DNA of 7,634 nucleotides from Candidatus Altarchaeales archaeon (lineage in GTDB: Archaea > Altiarchaeota > Altiarchaeia > IMC4 > SCGC-AAA252-I15), in contig WJJK01000379.1 of assembly GCA_014729705.1 (NCBI GenBank), positions 1 to 7,634 on the forward strand, read 5' to 3'. The translations under genes were made by a program, and so were the position numbers. Positions within the stretch are counted from its first letter, which is position 1. Every line of letters starts with the position of its first letter. The notes under the pieces are model-generated. The model ran no database searches and had not been told where the DNA came from. It worked only from the letters and a program-made list of their open reading frames with translations. This document shows, in pieces, positions 1 through 5,776 of the stretch.

Positions 1-149
1 GAGACGACTATTAGTAGGGGGAAAATCGAAAGCAGGCTGAAGTAGGCGATCTCCGCTGATAAACCCGCCAGATCGTTTGCATGCATTTCACGGTAGAACC
101 ACCGTAAAATCCTATCCGCCTTCCGCCTGTCTCGATGGAAATCAAACAT
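1..149 (-). CDS. YihY/BrkB-family inner-membrane protein, N-terminal part (runs off the left edge)
   Basis: Only the first 49 codons are in the window. The ATG at 149-147 is preceded by a good purine-rich Shine-Dalgarno (AAAGGGAGGGG on the minus strand). The peptide starts with a charged stretch (MFDFHRDRRKADRILRWFYR) and then enters a hydrophobic helix that includes AGLSAEIAYFSLLSIFPLLI. That Ala-rich, AYFSLLSIFPLL-type segment is the hallmark first membrane helix of the YihY/BrkB (formerly RNase BN) family of multi-spanning membrane proteins, whose function is poorly understood; some members are suggested transporters. The start lies 12 nt after the transaldolase stop on the same strand, so the two are probably co-transcribed. 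The family call is by eye from one helix, so it is good but not certain; everything after residue 49 is unseen. Confidence 0.75.
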   Translation of the reverse strand, partial: MFDFHRDRRKADRILRWFYREMHANDLAGLSAEIAYFSLLSIFPLLIVV

Positions 150-161
150 ATTCCCCTCCCT

Positions 162-965
162 TTACTTTAGGTTGGCGTATTCCTCTACTACGTCTTCAGT
201 AAACTTTTGCATGCCCTCGCACGTTTTCACGTGTCTAAGCATGGCGGAAATCACTTTAGGCGGAACCGTTGCGATGTGTGCTCCAACCAACGCCGCTTCC
301 CTGACTTGCCTTGTGTTTCTGAGGGAGGCTGCGATAACCTGGGTGTTGAGGTCGTAGTAGGTGAGCAGTTCAACGCACTGCTGCACTAAATCAATCCCGG
401 ATAGGATGCCGTTATCTTCAAGCAGCACGTGGTCCTCAACCAATCCTTCGGCGGGGTAGTAATCAGTTTTGCCGTATTTTAGTTTCGCATTACACCGCAG
501 AAGGTCGTCTATCCTCCCTGCGAAGGGGCTTACGTAGGTTGCACCGGATTTAGCGGCCAACAACGCTTGTTCAGGCGTGAAAACCAGGGTGCAGTTCACT
601 GGCACGCCTTCGTCTGCGAGGGCTTTGATGGTCTTCAAACCCTCAAAATCGGATTCAGACTCCATCTCAAAGGAGGGGTTTACTGGGACCTTTATGTTTA
701 CGTTCCCGTCCTCTGAGAAAAGCTGGTGGAGTTTCAAGCCCTCCCTGACCATGCCTTCACTGTTTGTTTCAGTGACCTCCAGGCTCACCGGCGTATTGCC
801 TGCGACAGACAAAACCTCTTTTATGTACTGCTTTAAGTCAACGCCTTCCCTTTTGCCCACCGCCTTCTTCAGGAGGGAGGGGTTGGTTGTGACTCCGTCG
901 GCCACGCCCCAGCCGTAGGCTTTCTTTATTTCGTCTAAATCCGCTGTGTCTATGAATATCTTCAA
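162..965 (-). CDS. tal: Transaldolase, TalC/fructose-6-phosphate aldolase-like
   Basis: Transaldolase of the small TalC/FSA class-I aldolase family, moving a three-carbon dihydroxyacetone unit between sugar phosphates in the cytoplasm (non-oxidative pentose phosphate interconversions). Visible family landmarks: FIDTADLDEI at the N-terminus (Asp6), GVTTNPSL (Asn28 region), the Schiff-base lysine in NIKVPV (Lys92), CTLVFTPEQALLAAKSGA and YVSPFAGRIDD, and ASLRNTRQVREAALVGAH near the end. The start is TTG at 965-963, chosen because a GAGGT Shine-Dalgarno lies 7 nt upstream and the next residues match the family N-terminus. At 267 aa it is about 50 residues longer than the usual 215-220; the surplus is mainly a charged/aromatic insert at roughly residues 155-190, between GRIDD and GIDLV, plus a longer stretch before Lys92. 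Substrate choice (transaldolase versus fructose-6-phosphate aldolase) cannot be told from this alone. Confidence 0.93.
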   Translation of the reverse strand: MKIFIDTADLDEIKKAYGWGVADGVTTNPSLLKKAVGKREGVDLKQYIKEVLSVAGNTPVSLEVTETNSEGMVREGLKLHQLFSEDGNVNIKVPVNPSFEMESESDFEGLKTIKALADEGVPVNCTLVFTPEQALLAAKSGATYVSPFAGRIDDLLRCNAKLKYGKTDYYPAEGLVEDHVLLEDNGILSGIDLVQQCVELLTYYDLNTQVIAASLRNTRQVREAALVGAHIATVPPKVISAMLRHVKTCEGMQKFTEDVVEEYANLK

Positions 966-995
966 CTTAAATACCTCGCTAATTATTTTGGCAGT

Positions 996-1007
996 GTTTT
1001 ATTATTT
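996..1007 (-). promoter_or_regulatory. Candidate archaeal TATA box for the transaldolase-membrane protein unit
   Basis: On the minus strand this reads AAATAATAAAAC, about 31-42 nt upstream of the TTG start and about 20 nt upstream of the Shine-Dalgarno, a spacing that fits a short leader. Short arms GGCAG (990-994) and CTGCC (1010-1014) flank it symmetrically, which might be an operator, but 5-bp arms are weak evidence. Confidence 0.35.
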
Positions 1008-1041
1008 GCCTGCCTAAACCTAACCTATTTAGTTCTAGAAG

Positions 1042-1050
1042 TTTTTATTT
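1042..1050 (+). promoter_or_regulatory. Candidate TATA box for the OB-fold protein gene
   Basis: TTTTTATTT lies 25-33 nt upstream of the ATG at 1075, the spacing expected for a leaderless archaeal transcript. No Shine-Dalgarno is seen before this ATG, in agreement with a leaderless mRNA. It shares the 109-bp divergent intergenic gap with the transaldolase promoter. Confidence 0.4.
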
Positions 1051-1074
1051 GAAGACTGTAATAAGTGAACCAGA

Positions 1075-1353
1075 ATGAAAGTAGTGGATTTAAAAGATAA
1101 GACACCGGTTGAAGAAATAATCTTGGTTGTGAAGGAAGTTAGGGAACCCACTCAAACGAGGGTCGGCATGGTTCAGCAGGTGGATGCTGAAGACGACTCA
1201 GGATCCTGCACCATCACTTTGTGGAACGACCAAACCGGCTCCCTTGCCGCAGGCGACAAGGTTAAGATCACAAACGGTTGGTGTAAGGAGTATCAAAGCC
1301 AGCTTCAGGTGTCCTCCGGAAAATTCGGTTCCATCGAAAAAATCGAGGAATAA
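1075..1353 (+). CDS. Small RPA-like single-stranded DNA-binding protein (single OB fold)
   Basis: A 92-residue protein that is essentially one OB-fold domain of the archaeal RPA/SSB type. It starts with MKVVDLKDKTPVEEI, then shows the strand pattern of this family: SGSCTITLWNDQ (roughly residues 42-53), a turn with GDKVKITNG, and QSQLQVSSGKFGSIEKI at the end. Such proteins bind single-stranded DNA in replication and repair, or act as nucleic-acid-binding modules in other roles; there is no zinc finger or acidic C-terminal tail, so it would need a partner or oligomerisation for multi-site binding. No ribosome site is visible; a leaderless start is likely. The UbiD-type gene follows after 59 nt on the same strand and may be co-transcribed. 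Confidence 0.85.
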   Translation: MKVVDLKDKTPVEEIILVVKEVREPTQTRVGMVQQVDAEDDSGSCTITLWNDQTGSLAAGDKVKITNGWCKEYQSQLQVSSGKFGSIEKIEE

Positions 1354-1380
1354 AAAAAACGAACCGCTCACCGGGGATTG

Positions 1381-1396
1381 ACCTCCTGTTGGAGGT
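1381..1396 (+). promoter_or_regulatory. Hairpin overlapping the Shine-Dalgarno of the UbiD gene
   Basis: ACCTCC (1381-1386), loop TGTT, GGAGGT (1391-1396) form a perfect 6-bp stem whose 3' arm is the Shine-Dalgarno of the next gene. The SD sits 15 nt before the ATG at 1413, slightly far; a weaker AGGG (1402-1405) is closer. The hairpin could mask the site or could simply be chance complementarity to a strong SD. Confidence 0.45.
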
Positions 1397-1412
1397 GTTT
1401 TAGGGCAATAAA

Positions 1413-2696
1413 ATGGGTTTAAGGGATTTTCTTTCGGAGCTTGAAGAAGATAGTCTCTTAACCAAAGTAAACTCCCAGAAAGACCCTTACCTCGAAATAG
1501 CAGGGGTTTTAAGGGAAAACCCGACTCAACCCCACCTGTTTGAGGATGTTAAGGGCTCTGCCTATAAGGTTGCGGCGGGCGTGTGCGCAAACCGCAGCCT
1601 CTTCGCTAAAGCATTAGGCTGTGAAAGAGAAGAGCTTCTTAGTAGGATAACGCAGGCCATAAAACACCCCCTGAAACCTGAACGGGTGTCGGAGGCTCCC
1701 TGTAAAGATGTTGTCGTGGGGGATCCGGATTTATCTGAGTTACCTGTTTTAACTCATTCAAGCCGGGACATGGGCCCCTACATAACCGCGGGCGTCTGGG
1801 TTTCCTATGATAAAAAATGGGGTTTGAATGCCGACTACCACCGGGCTTGCCCTATCTCGGAGAATGAGTTGGTTGTCCGGGTATGCCAGCGAGACATGCA
1901 CCGTTACCTTAAGGAAAACGATCCCCTGCCTTGCGCGATATGCATTGGTTTACATCCGTCAGTGTCTCTTGCAGCCTCGGTTTCCCAAACTCCCGGCACC
2001 GACGAACTTGCGATAGCGAACTCCTTGAAACCCCTTGAGCTTGTTAGATGCGAGTCAATGGATGTGTGGGTGCCCTCTGAGGCGGAGATAGTGGTTGAGG
2101 GGACTTTGACGGCTTCGAAACGCCACAGTGAAGGACCCTTCCCCGACATAACCCGCACCTACGATAAGGTGCGGGATGAACCTGTTTTCACGGTTAATTG
2201 CGTAACCCACAGGAGGAACCCTATCTATCAGGCTCTTCTCCCCGCATACAGCGAGCATTTTCTTTTGATGGGTATGCCTCGTGAGCCCACGATTTTTGAG
2301 GAGGTTTCACGGGTCGTTGACTGTCGAAACGTATTGCTCACTGAAGGGGGTTCAAGCTGGCTTCACGCAGTCGTTCAGATAGCCAAGAAACAACCTGAAG
2401 ACGGGTTGAAGGCTGTTGAGGCCGCATTCAAGGGTCATGCAAGCCTTAAACACTGTGTGGTGGTTGACGAGGACATAGACCCCTACGACCCCCATGACGT
2501 TGAATGGGCGGTAGCCACCCGCTGCCAGTTCGACGAAAACGCGAGGGTCTGGCGGGATAGGGGGTCTTCCCTTGATTGTTCGGCTGAGCCTGCGGGAGAC
2601 ACCGACCGCCTTACCACAGCGAAACTAGCTCTTGATGCCACTATTCCCTGGGATAAGGGGCGCCGGAATTTTGTGAAGGCAGAGTTGGGTGTATAA
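1413..2696 (+). CDS. UbiD-family decarboxylase, probable trans-anhydromevalonate 5-phosphate decarboxylase
   Basis: UbiD-family enzyme using prenylated FMN. Landmarks in order: GLRDFLSELEE at the start, FEDVKGSAYKVAAGVCANRSLFAKALG (residues 43-69), GPYITAGVWVSYDKKWGLN (121-139), YHRACPISENELVVRVC (142-158, prFMN/metal-binding region), LPCAICIGLHP (172-182), DVWVPSEAEIVVEGTL (217-232) and the signature SEGPFPDITRTYD (239-251). The EGPF-D-T-TYD form and 427-aa length match the archaeal clade assigned to anhydromevalonate phosphate decarboxylase, which makes isopentenyl phosphate in the archaeal mevalonate pathway. The partial acnX gene at the right edge encodes the preceding enzyme, which supports this role. 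The family call is firm; the exact substrate is inferred from the clade and that neighbour. A UbiX-type flavin prenyltransferase would be needed elsewhere. The ATG follows a GGAGGTG site. Confidence 0.88.
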   Translation: MGLRDFLSELEEDSLLTKVNSQKDPYLEIAGVLRENPTQPHLFEDVKGSAYKVAAGVCANRSLFAKALGCEREELLSRITQAIKHPLKPERVSEAPCKDVVVGDPDLSELPVLTHSSRDMGPYITAGVWVSYDKKWGLNADYHRACPISENELVVRVCQRDMHRYLKENDPLPCAICIGLHPSVSLAASVSQTPGTDELAIANSLKPLELVRCESMDVWVPSEAEIVVEGTLTASKRHSEGPFPDITRTYDKVRDEPVFTVNCVTHRRNPIYQALLPAYSEHFLLMGMPREPTIFEEVSRVVDCRNVLLTEGGSSWLHAVVQIAKKQPEDGLKAVEAAFKGHASLKHCVVVDEDIDPYDPHDVEWAVATRCQFDENARVWRDRGSSLDCSAEPAGDTDRLTTAKLALDATIPWDKGRRNFVKAELGV

Positions 2697-2703
2697 AAAA
2701 AAT

Positions 2704-2718
2704 CCTGTTTTCATTTTT
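2704..2718 (+). terminator. Possible oligo-T terminator after the UbiD gene
   Basis: Eight to 22 nt after the UbiD stop the coding strand reads TGTTTTCATTTTTA. Archaeal RNA polymerase can stop at such runs without a hairpin. There is no GC-rich stem, so this is only a plausible site. Confidence 0.25.
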
Positions 2719-2802
2719 ATACTTGTGTTCAGTGATTTACTGTTTAACACCATTTTTCACTTCAGTTGGAGTAGTTAGGGCTTTTGTTCTTGACTGCTTT
2801 TG

Positions 2803-2811
2803 CTTTAAAAA
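2803..2811 (+). promoter_or_regulatory. Weak candidate TATA box for the small basic protein-ablAB unit
   Basis: CTTTAAAAA resembles an archaeal TATA box and would give a leader of about 35-45 nt before the TTG at 2873, including its Shine-Dalgarno. The region is so A/T-rich that many such matches occur by chance. Confidence 0.25.
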
Positions 2812-2834
2812 AAAATTCAAACAAATTTTTTTTT
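2807..2834 (+). repeat. A/T-only inverted repeat with oligo-T run
   Basis: AAAAAAAAATT (2807-2817) and AATTTTTTTTT (2824-2834) are perfect inverted copies around a 6-nt loop. Ten Ts in a row end at 2835. It could be a terminator or a flexible or bent promoter segment. A second small inverted repeat, CCAAAA (2840-2845) / TTTTGG (2850-2855), overlaps the Shine-Dalgarno that follows. Confidence 0.4.
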
Positions 2835-2872
2835 TGTATCCAAAATTTTTTTTGGAGGTGTTATTTAATAAA

Positions 2873-3202
2873 TTGGCTCGTGGACCTAAGAAGAGAAGGG
2901 CGTATAAGAGGAGGCCGAGCAGGTTCTCCCATAATCAGCAGAACAATGGAGGGGGGGATAAAAGCCGAATGCTTGATGTGAGCAGGGAGCGGGTCTTCCG
3001 CATTGAACTTGACGAATTGGTTGAGGAAAGCAGCTTCGATAAAACCAAAAACACTGTTGCGGCGAATGTACGCACTAAAGCCGCCCGTCTAGGCATCAAG
3101 GAGGCTGAGGATTACTTGGCCGAAGTTGAAGGCGATTATATTGAGCCTGAGGTTTCTAAGAAAATCCGAAAGCTTTTGAAAAGATACACGAAGTATAGGT
3201 GA
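2873..3202 (+). CDS. Small basic protein of unknown function, first gene before ablA
   Basis: 109 residues from a TTG start at 2873, chosen because GGAGGTG (2854-2860) lies 12 nt upstream; the frame is open further upstream, but that part is A/T-rich non-coding-like sequence. I do not recognise the family. The N-terminus is strongly basic (ARGPKKRRAYKRRPSRF), followed by a Gln/Asn/Gly-rich linker, then a predicted helical, charged C-terminal half (ELDELVEESSFDKTKNT, VRTKAARLGIKEAEDYL) ending in a basic tail (KKIRKLLKRYTKYR). This suggests a nucleic-acid- or ribosome-binding protein, but that is inference from charge only. Its TGA overlaps a GTG (GTGA, 3199-3202) at the expected start of the aminomutase gene, so translation appears coupled to ablA; it may be co-regulated with, or regulate, osmolyte synthesis. 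Confidence 0.6.
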   Translation: MARGPKKRRAYKRRPSRFSHNQQNNGGGDKSRMLDVSRERVFRIELDELVEESSFDKTKNTVAANVRTKAARLGIKEAEDYLAEVEGDYIEPEVSKKIRKLLKRYTKYR

Positions 3203-3206
3203 TAGT

Positions 3207-4523
3207 ATCAAGGGTTTATGGGAGTCGGATAAGCAACGTCTCTTCGCAGACCGCGTAAGCGATAGGGCCCAGGATAAATGGTTTGATTGGCGCTGGCAGA
3301 TCAGGCATACCGTAACCGACATAAATGTTGTTGAAAAGCTTTTAGACATTGAATACGGTCCCGGGGAAAAGCAGCTTCTTTCCAAGACGATAGAGAAATT
3401 CCCCCTATCCGTCACCCCCTATTATCTGTCGTTGATTGATTCCGCTGATTTCCGAAACGACCCCGTATATAAGCAGGCGATACCCGATCCAAGGGAGCTT
3501 GACGTGGTGGTATCGGATATGGCGGATCCGTTGGCTGAGGATAAAGACAGCCCTGTGCCTGCGATAACACACCGGTACCCCGATAGGGTGTTGTTTCTAG
3601 TCAGCAACGTCTGCTCCATGTATTGCCGACACTGCACACGCAAACGGAAGGTGGGGGACGTGGATTCGGTTCCCTGCGACGAGGTTGTGGAGCAGGGTTT
3701 AAAGTACATCAACGACAAGCCCGAGGTTAGGGACGTACTATTGTCGGGGGGGGATGCGTTGATGCTTGATGATGAGAGACTGGATTACATATTAACAAGG
3801 CTTCGGGGAATCCCTCATGTGGAGATAATTCGCATTGGCACCCGGATGCCTGTGGTATTGCCCTTCAGGGTGACAGACAATCTTGTTGAGGTCTTGAAAA
3901 AACATAATCCCGTGTGGGTTAACACCCACTTCAACCACCCCCGGGAGCTTACCGCATCCTCTAGGAAGGCGCTTTCGAGGTTGTCTGATGCAGGCTTGCC
4001 TTTGGGTAATCAATCGGTTTTGTTGTCTGGAGTAAATGATTGCCCCAGGATCATGAAGTCTTTGGTGCATAAGTTGGTGGCCAACCGGGTTAGACCGTAT
4101 TATCTTTTCCAGTGTGATTTGTCTGAGGGGTTGACGCATTTCAGAACCCCGGTTAGCAAGGGCATTGAGATCATGGAGAACCTTTTAGGCCATACAACCG
4201 GGTTTGCGGTGCCCCGCTACGTTATCGACGCGCCGGGTGGAGGCGGTAAGATCCCTGTGATGCCTAACTACGTGATCTCCCACGGCACTAATAAGGTGGT
4301 TTTGAGGAATTTTGAGGGCGTTATTACAACCTATAAGGAGCCTGACAGCTATGAACCGGTTTTCTGCGACCGCCGCTGCGCAGAATGTGACTTGAATCTT
4401 AAGCTTGACGGCGCGCAGGAGGTGAAGGCTGTTGGAATTGCTAAACTCTTATCCGACTATGATAAAACCATTTCTTTGACGCCTAATAAGACTGAGCGGG
4501 TTGACCGACGGAATGGGGGTTGA
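3207..4523 (+). CDS. ablA: Lysine 2,3-aminomutase (radical SAM, PLP), 5' end uncertain
   Basis: Converts L-lysine to beta-lysine using a 4Fe-4S cluster, S-adenosylmethionine and PLP. Counting from 3207, the cluster motif is CSMYCRHC (136-143) followed by TRKRKVGD; NDCP carries a probable zinc cysteine; QCDLS and DAPGGGGK hold the substrate aspartates and the PLP lysine (Lys348; codon 4248-4250); FCDRRCAEC supplies further zinc-type cysteines. The N-terminal part DWRWQIRHTV and FPLSVTPYYLSLID is typical of the family and is encoded from about 3216 to 3443. The frame is open back to the stop at 3177-3179, but the first ATG/GTG/TTG in it is the TTG at 3432, which would remove the conserved N-terminus. 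The 5' coordinate given here is therefore approximate: either an unusual start (ATA 3195, ATC 3207) or a GTG at 3199 plus a one-base deletion. Length of about 439 aa fits full-size family members. It overlaps ablB. Confidence 0.9.
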   Translation: MKGLWESDKQRLFADRVSDRAQDKWFDWRWQIRHTVTDINVVEKLLDIEYGPGEKQLLSKTIEKFPLSVTPYYLSLIDSADFRNDPVYKQAIPDPRELDVVVSDMADPLAEDKDSPVPAITHRYPDRVLFLVSNVCSMYCRHCTRKRKVGDVDSVPCDEVVEQGLKYINDKPEVRDVLLSGGDALMLDDERLDYILTRLRGIPHVEIIRIGTRMPVVLPFRVTDNLVEVLKKHNPVWVNTHFNHPRELTASSRKALSRLSDAGLPLGNQSVLLSGVNDCPRIMKSLVHKLVANRVRPYYLFQCDLSEGLTHFRTPVSKGIEIMENLLGHTTGFAVPRYVIDAPGGGGKIPVMPNYVISHGTNKVVLRNFEGVITTYKEPDSYEPVFCDRRCAECDLNLKLDGAQEVKAVGIAKLLSDYDKTISLTPNKTERVDRRNGG

Positions 4524-5343
4524 CAGCATAACATGTTTAGGCGGTTCATTGATCCAAATAGGCAGATTGAATGACCGCGTATATTTGATGTGTCTGGATC
4601 CAGGTGACATGCCGGAGCTGGTGGGTTGGCTGGTTTCCCTTGCGAAGGAACATCATCTCACAAAAATATTTTGTAAAATTCCGGCTTCCTTTGAGAAGCG
4701 TTTTCTGGGGGAAGGTTTTGTGCGGGAGGCTTGCCTACCGGGGTTTGCGGCAGATGAGGGGGACCTGGTTTTTCTGAGTAAATTCCTCTCTGAATCAAGA
4801 TCAAAAACTGATGGGGGTAGAATAGAAAAAATACTTAGGGTATGTGAAGGTAAAAAACCCCAGCCTGCAAAGGGGTGTGAAAACATACAACTGGCTTCGA
4901 AGAATCATATAGAGAAGCTCTCTGAACTTTATGCAACAGTGTTTGAATCCTATCCCTTCCCCATAACCGATTCCGCCTACCTCCGGGAGACTATGGATAA
5001 TTCAACCCTCTACTTCCTCGTCCAACAAAAGGGGAGGGCGGTTGCCGCCTCTTCCTGTGAGATTGACTTCCAAAACATGTGCGCGGAATTAACCGACATT
5101 GCGGTGCACCCTGATTACCGCGGCCGCAACTTCGCGCAGAAACTGATACGGAGGATGGAGGAGGCCCTCAAACAAATCAATGTATGTAAATACTTCACCA
5201 TCGCCCGCGCATTGAATCCCTCAATAAATGTGGCGTTCAAAAAATCAGGCTACACCTACTGCGGCACCTTAATAAAGAACACGCAAATCAGCGGCGGATT
5301 CGAGGACATGAACGTCTGGCACAAAAAAATAATTACAGTATAA
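4513..5343 (+). CDS. ablB: Beta-lysine N6-acetyltransferase (GNAT family)
   Basis: Acetyl-CoA-dependent acetylation of beta-lysine to N-epsilon-acetyl-beta-lysine, a compatible solute of salt-stressed methanogens and some bacteria. The N-terminal 100 residues (VDSITCLGGSLIQIGRLND, RVYLMCLD, KIFCKIPASFEKRFLGEGF, LPGFAADEGDLVFLSKFL) match the AblB-specific domain. The C-terminal half is a GNAT fold: ASKNHIEKLSELYATVFESYPFPI, then CAELTDIAVHPDYRGRNFAQKLI with the acetyl-CoA-binding loop (RGRNFA, a variant of Q/RxxGxG/A), then SINVAFKKSGYTYCGTL. The ATG at 4513 (276 aa) overlaps the aminomutase stop by 11 nt, so coupling is likely; a TTG at 4501 is an alternative. No clear ribosome site. The last 14 codons and stop are duplicated downstream at 6041-6085, and codon bases shift from G/T-rich to A/C-rich along the gene. 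Confidence 0.92.
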   Translation: MGVDSITCLGGSLIQIGRLNDRVYLMCLDPGDMPELVGWLVSLAKEHHLTKIFCKIPASFEKRFLGEGFVREACLPGFAADEGDLVFLSKFLSESRSKTDGGRIEKILRVCEGKKPQPAKGCENIQLASKNHIEKLSELYATVFESYPFPITDSAYLRETMDNSTLYFLVQQKGRAVAASSCEIDFQNMCAELTDIAVHPDYRGRNFAQKLIRRMEEALKQINVCKYFTIARALNPSINVAFKKSGYTYCGTLIKNTQISGGFEDMNVWHKKIITV

Positions 5344-5369
5344 CTACGCCCTATTGTAACTATAATACA
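5294..5369 (+). repeat. Left copy of the 76-bp direct repeat (ablB 3' end plus flank)
   Basis: Identical over all 76 positions to 6036-6111 (offset 742). It covers the final codons of ablB, its TAA stop and 26 nt of flank. It is the left border of the hicBA cassette. The similarity continues to about 5395 if one 21-bp unit is skipped. Confidence 0.97.
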
Positions 5370-5390
5370 CTATCTTGTAACTATAATACA
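5354..5390 (+). repeat. 21-bp-period tandem repeat just after ablB
   Basis: TTGTAACTATAATACA occurs at 5354-5369 and again at 5375-5390, a period of 21 bp with the spacer CTATC. The right copy of the long repeat has only one such unit (6096-6111) running directly into an A-run, so one unit was gained or lost in one of the two copies. Confidence 0.9.
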
Positions 5391-5402
5391 AAAAACTTAG
5401 AA

Positions 5403-5468
5403 AAAACCCATAATTGATTTTAGGTTGCTATTAATCCTCAAAGCATTGTTTTCAATAAAATGGGTTTT
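5403..5468 (+). repeat. 9-bp inverted repeat upstream of hicB
   Basis: AAAACCCAT (5403-5411) and ATGGGTTTT (5460-5468) are exact inverted copies separated by 48 nt. The right arm runs into the first unit of the 28-bp tandem repeat. It could be the end of an element or an operator; the arms are short for the distance. Confidence 0.4.
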
Positions 5469-5525
5469 GAATATGCCCCTACTCTATCGATATTTTGAAT
5501 ATGCCCCTACTCTATCGATATTTTG
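5465..5525 (+). repeat. 28-bp tandem repeat upstream of hicB, likely operator
   Basis: Two exact 28-bp units (5465-5492 and 5493-5520), beginning TTTTGAATATGCCCC and ending TATCGATA, plus the first five bases of a third. Each unit contains the 8-bp palindrome TATCGATA. The array ends at the edge of the candidate hicB TATA box, where a regulator-binding site would be expected. Confidence 0.9.
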
Positions 5526-5533
5526 TATTAATA
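5526..5533 (+). promoter_or_regulatory. Candidate TATA box for hicBA
   Basis: TATTAATA lies 25-32 nt before the ATG at 5558, which has no Shine-Dalgarno, so a leaderless hicB mRNA is likely. It directly follows the 28-bp tandem repeats. Confidence 0.5.
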
Positions 5534-5557
5534 TCTCTTTTTTGTAATGTTTATCTG

Positions 5558-5776
5558 ATGAAAAAGTATCAGTTCACTGTTTTAATCGAGCAAGATGAGG
5601 ATGGGGTGTATGTAGCTAAGGTTCCTCAGTTACGCGGTTGTCATACTCAAGGCAAATCGGTTGAGCAGGCTTTAGATAGGATTCGGGAGGCCATTGATTT
5701 GTGTCTTGAGGTTGAAAAAGACGAGTTAGTGCCCACCCGTTTCGTTGGCGTACAACAGATAGAGGTTGCCGCGTGA
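5558..5776 (+). CDS. hicB: HicB-family antitoxin
   Basis: Antitoxin of a type II HicBA pair: it binds and blocks the HicA ribonuclease. The 72-residue protein is a compact HicB fold: KKYQFTVLIEQDEDGVYVAKVPQL, then RGCHTQGKSVEQALDRIREAI and a helix LCLEVEKDE. This is the GxxVAxxPxLxGCxxxGxTxEEA-type pattern of the family. The ATG at 5558 was chosen because the family begins just there; an in-frame extension upstream would run through the 28-bp repeats and is not family-like. There is no room for the C-terminal ribbon-helix-helix or HTH DNA-binding domain that longer HicB proteins use for autoregulation. Stop overlaps the hicA start (GTGA). The order antitoxin-toxin is one of the two known arrangements. 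Confidence 0.9.
   Translation: MKKYQFTVLIEQDEDGVYVAKVPQLRGCHTQGKSVEQALDRIREAIDLCLEVEKDELVPTRFVGVQQIEVAA

Noticed and set aside
577..918. Plus-strand open frame of 113 codons opposite the transaldolase gene
   Set aside because: It is the antisense of a clearly conserved gene, has no family-like sequence and no ribosome site.
2723..2872. Upstream extension of the small basic protein (start at 2723)
   Set aside because: The extra 50 residues are Phe/Lys-rich products of T/A runs, and the strong Shine-Dalgarno points to the TTG at 2873.
3089..3415. Minus-strand open frame of 108 codons across the ablA start
   Set aside because: It lies opposite conserved aminomutase sequence on the other strand and shows no family features.
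3792..4139. Minus-strand open frame of 115 codons inside ablA
   Set aside because: Antisense shadow of the radical SAM domain.
5495..5557. Longer hicB starting at TTG 5495 or ATG 5501
   Set aside because: This would translate the tandem repeat and the TATA box; HicB homology begins at the ATG at 5558.
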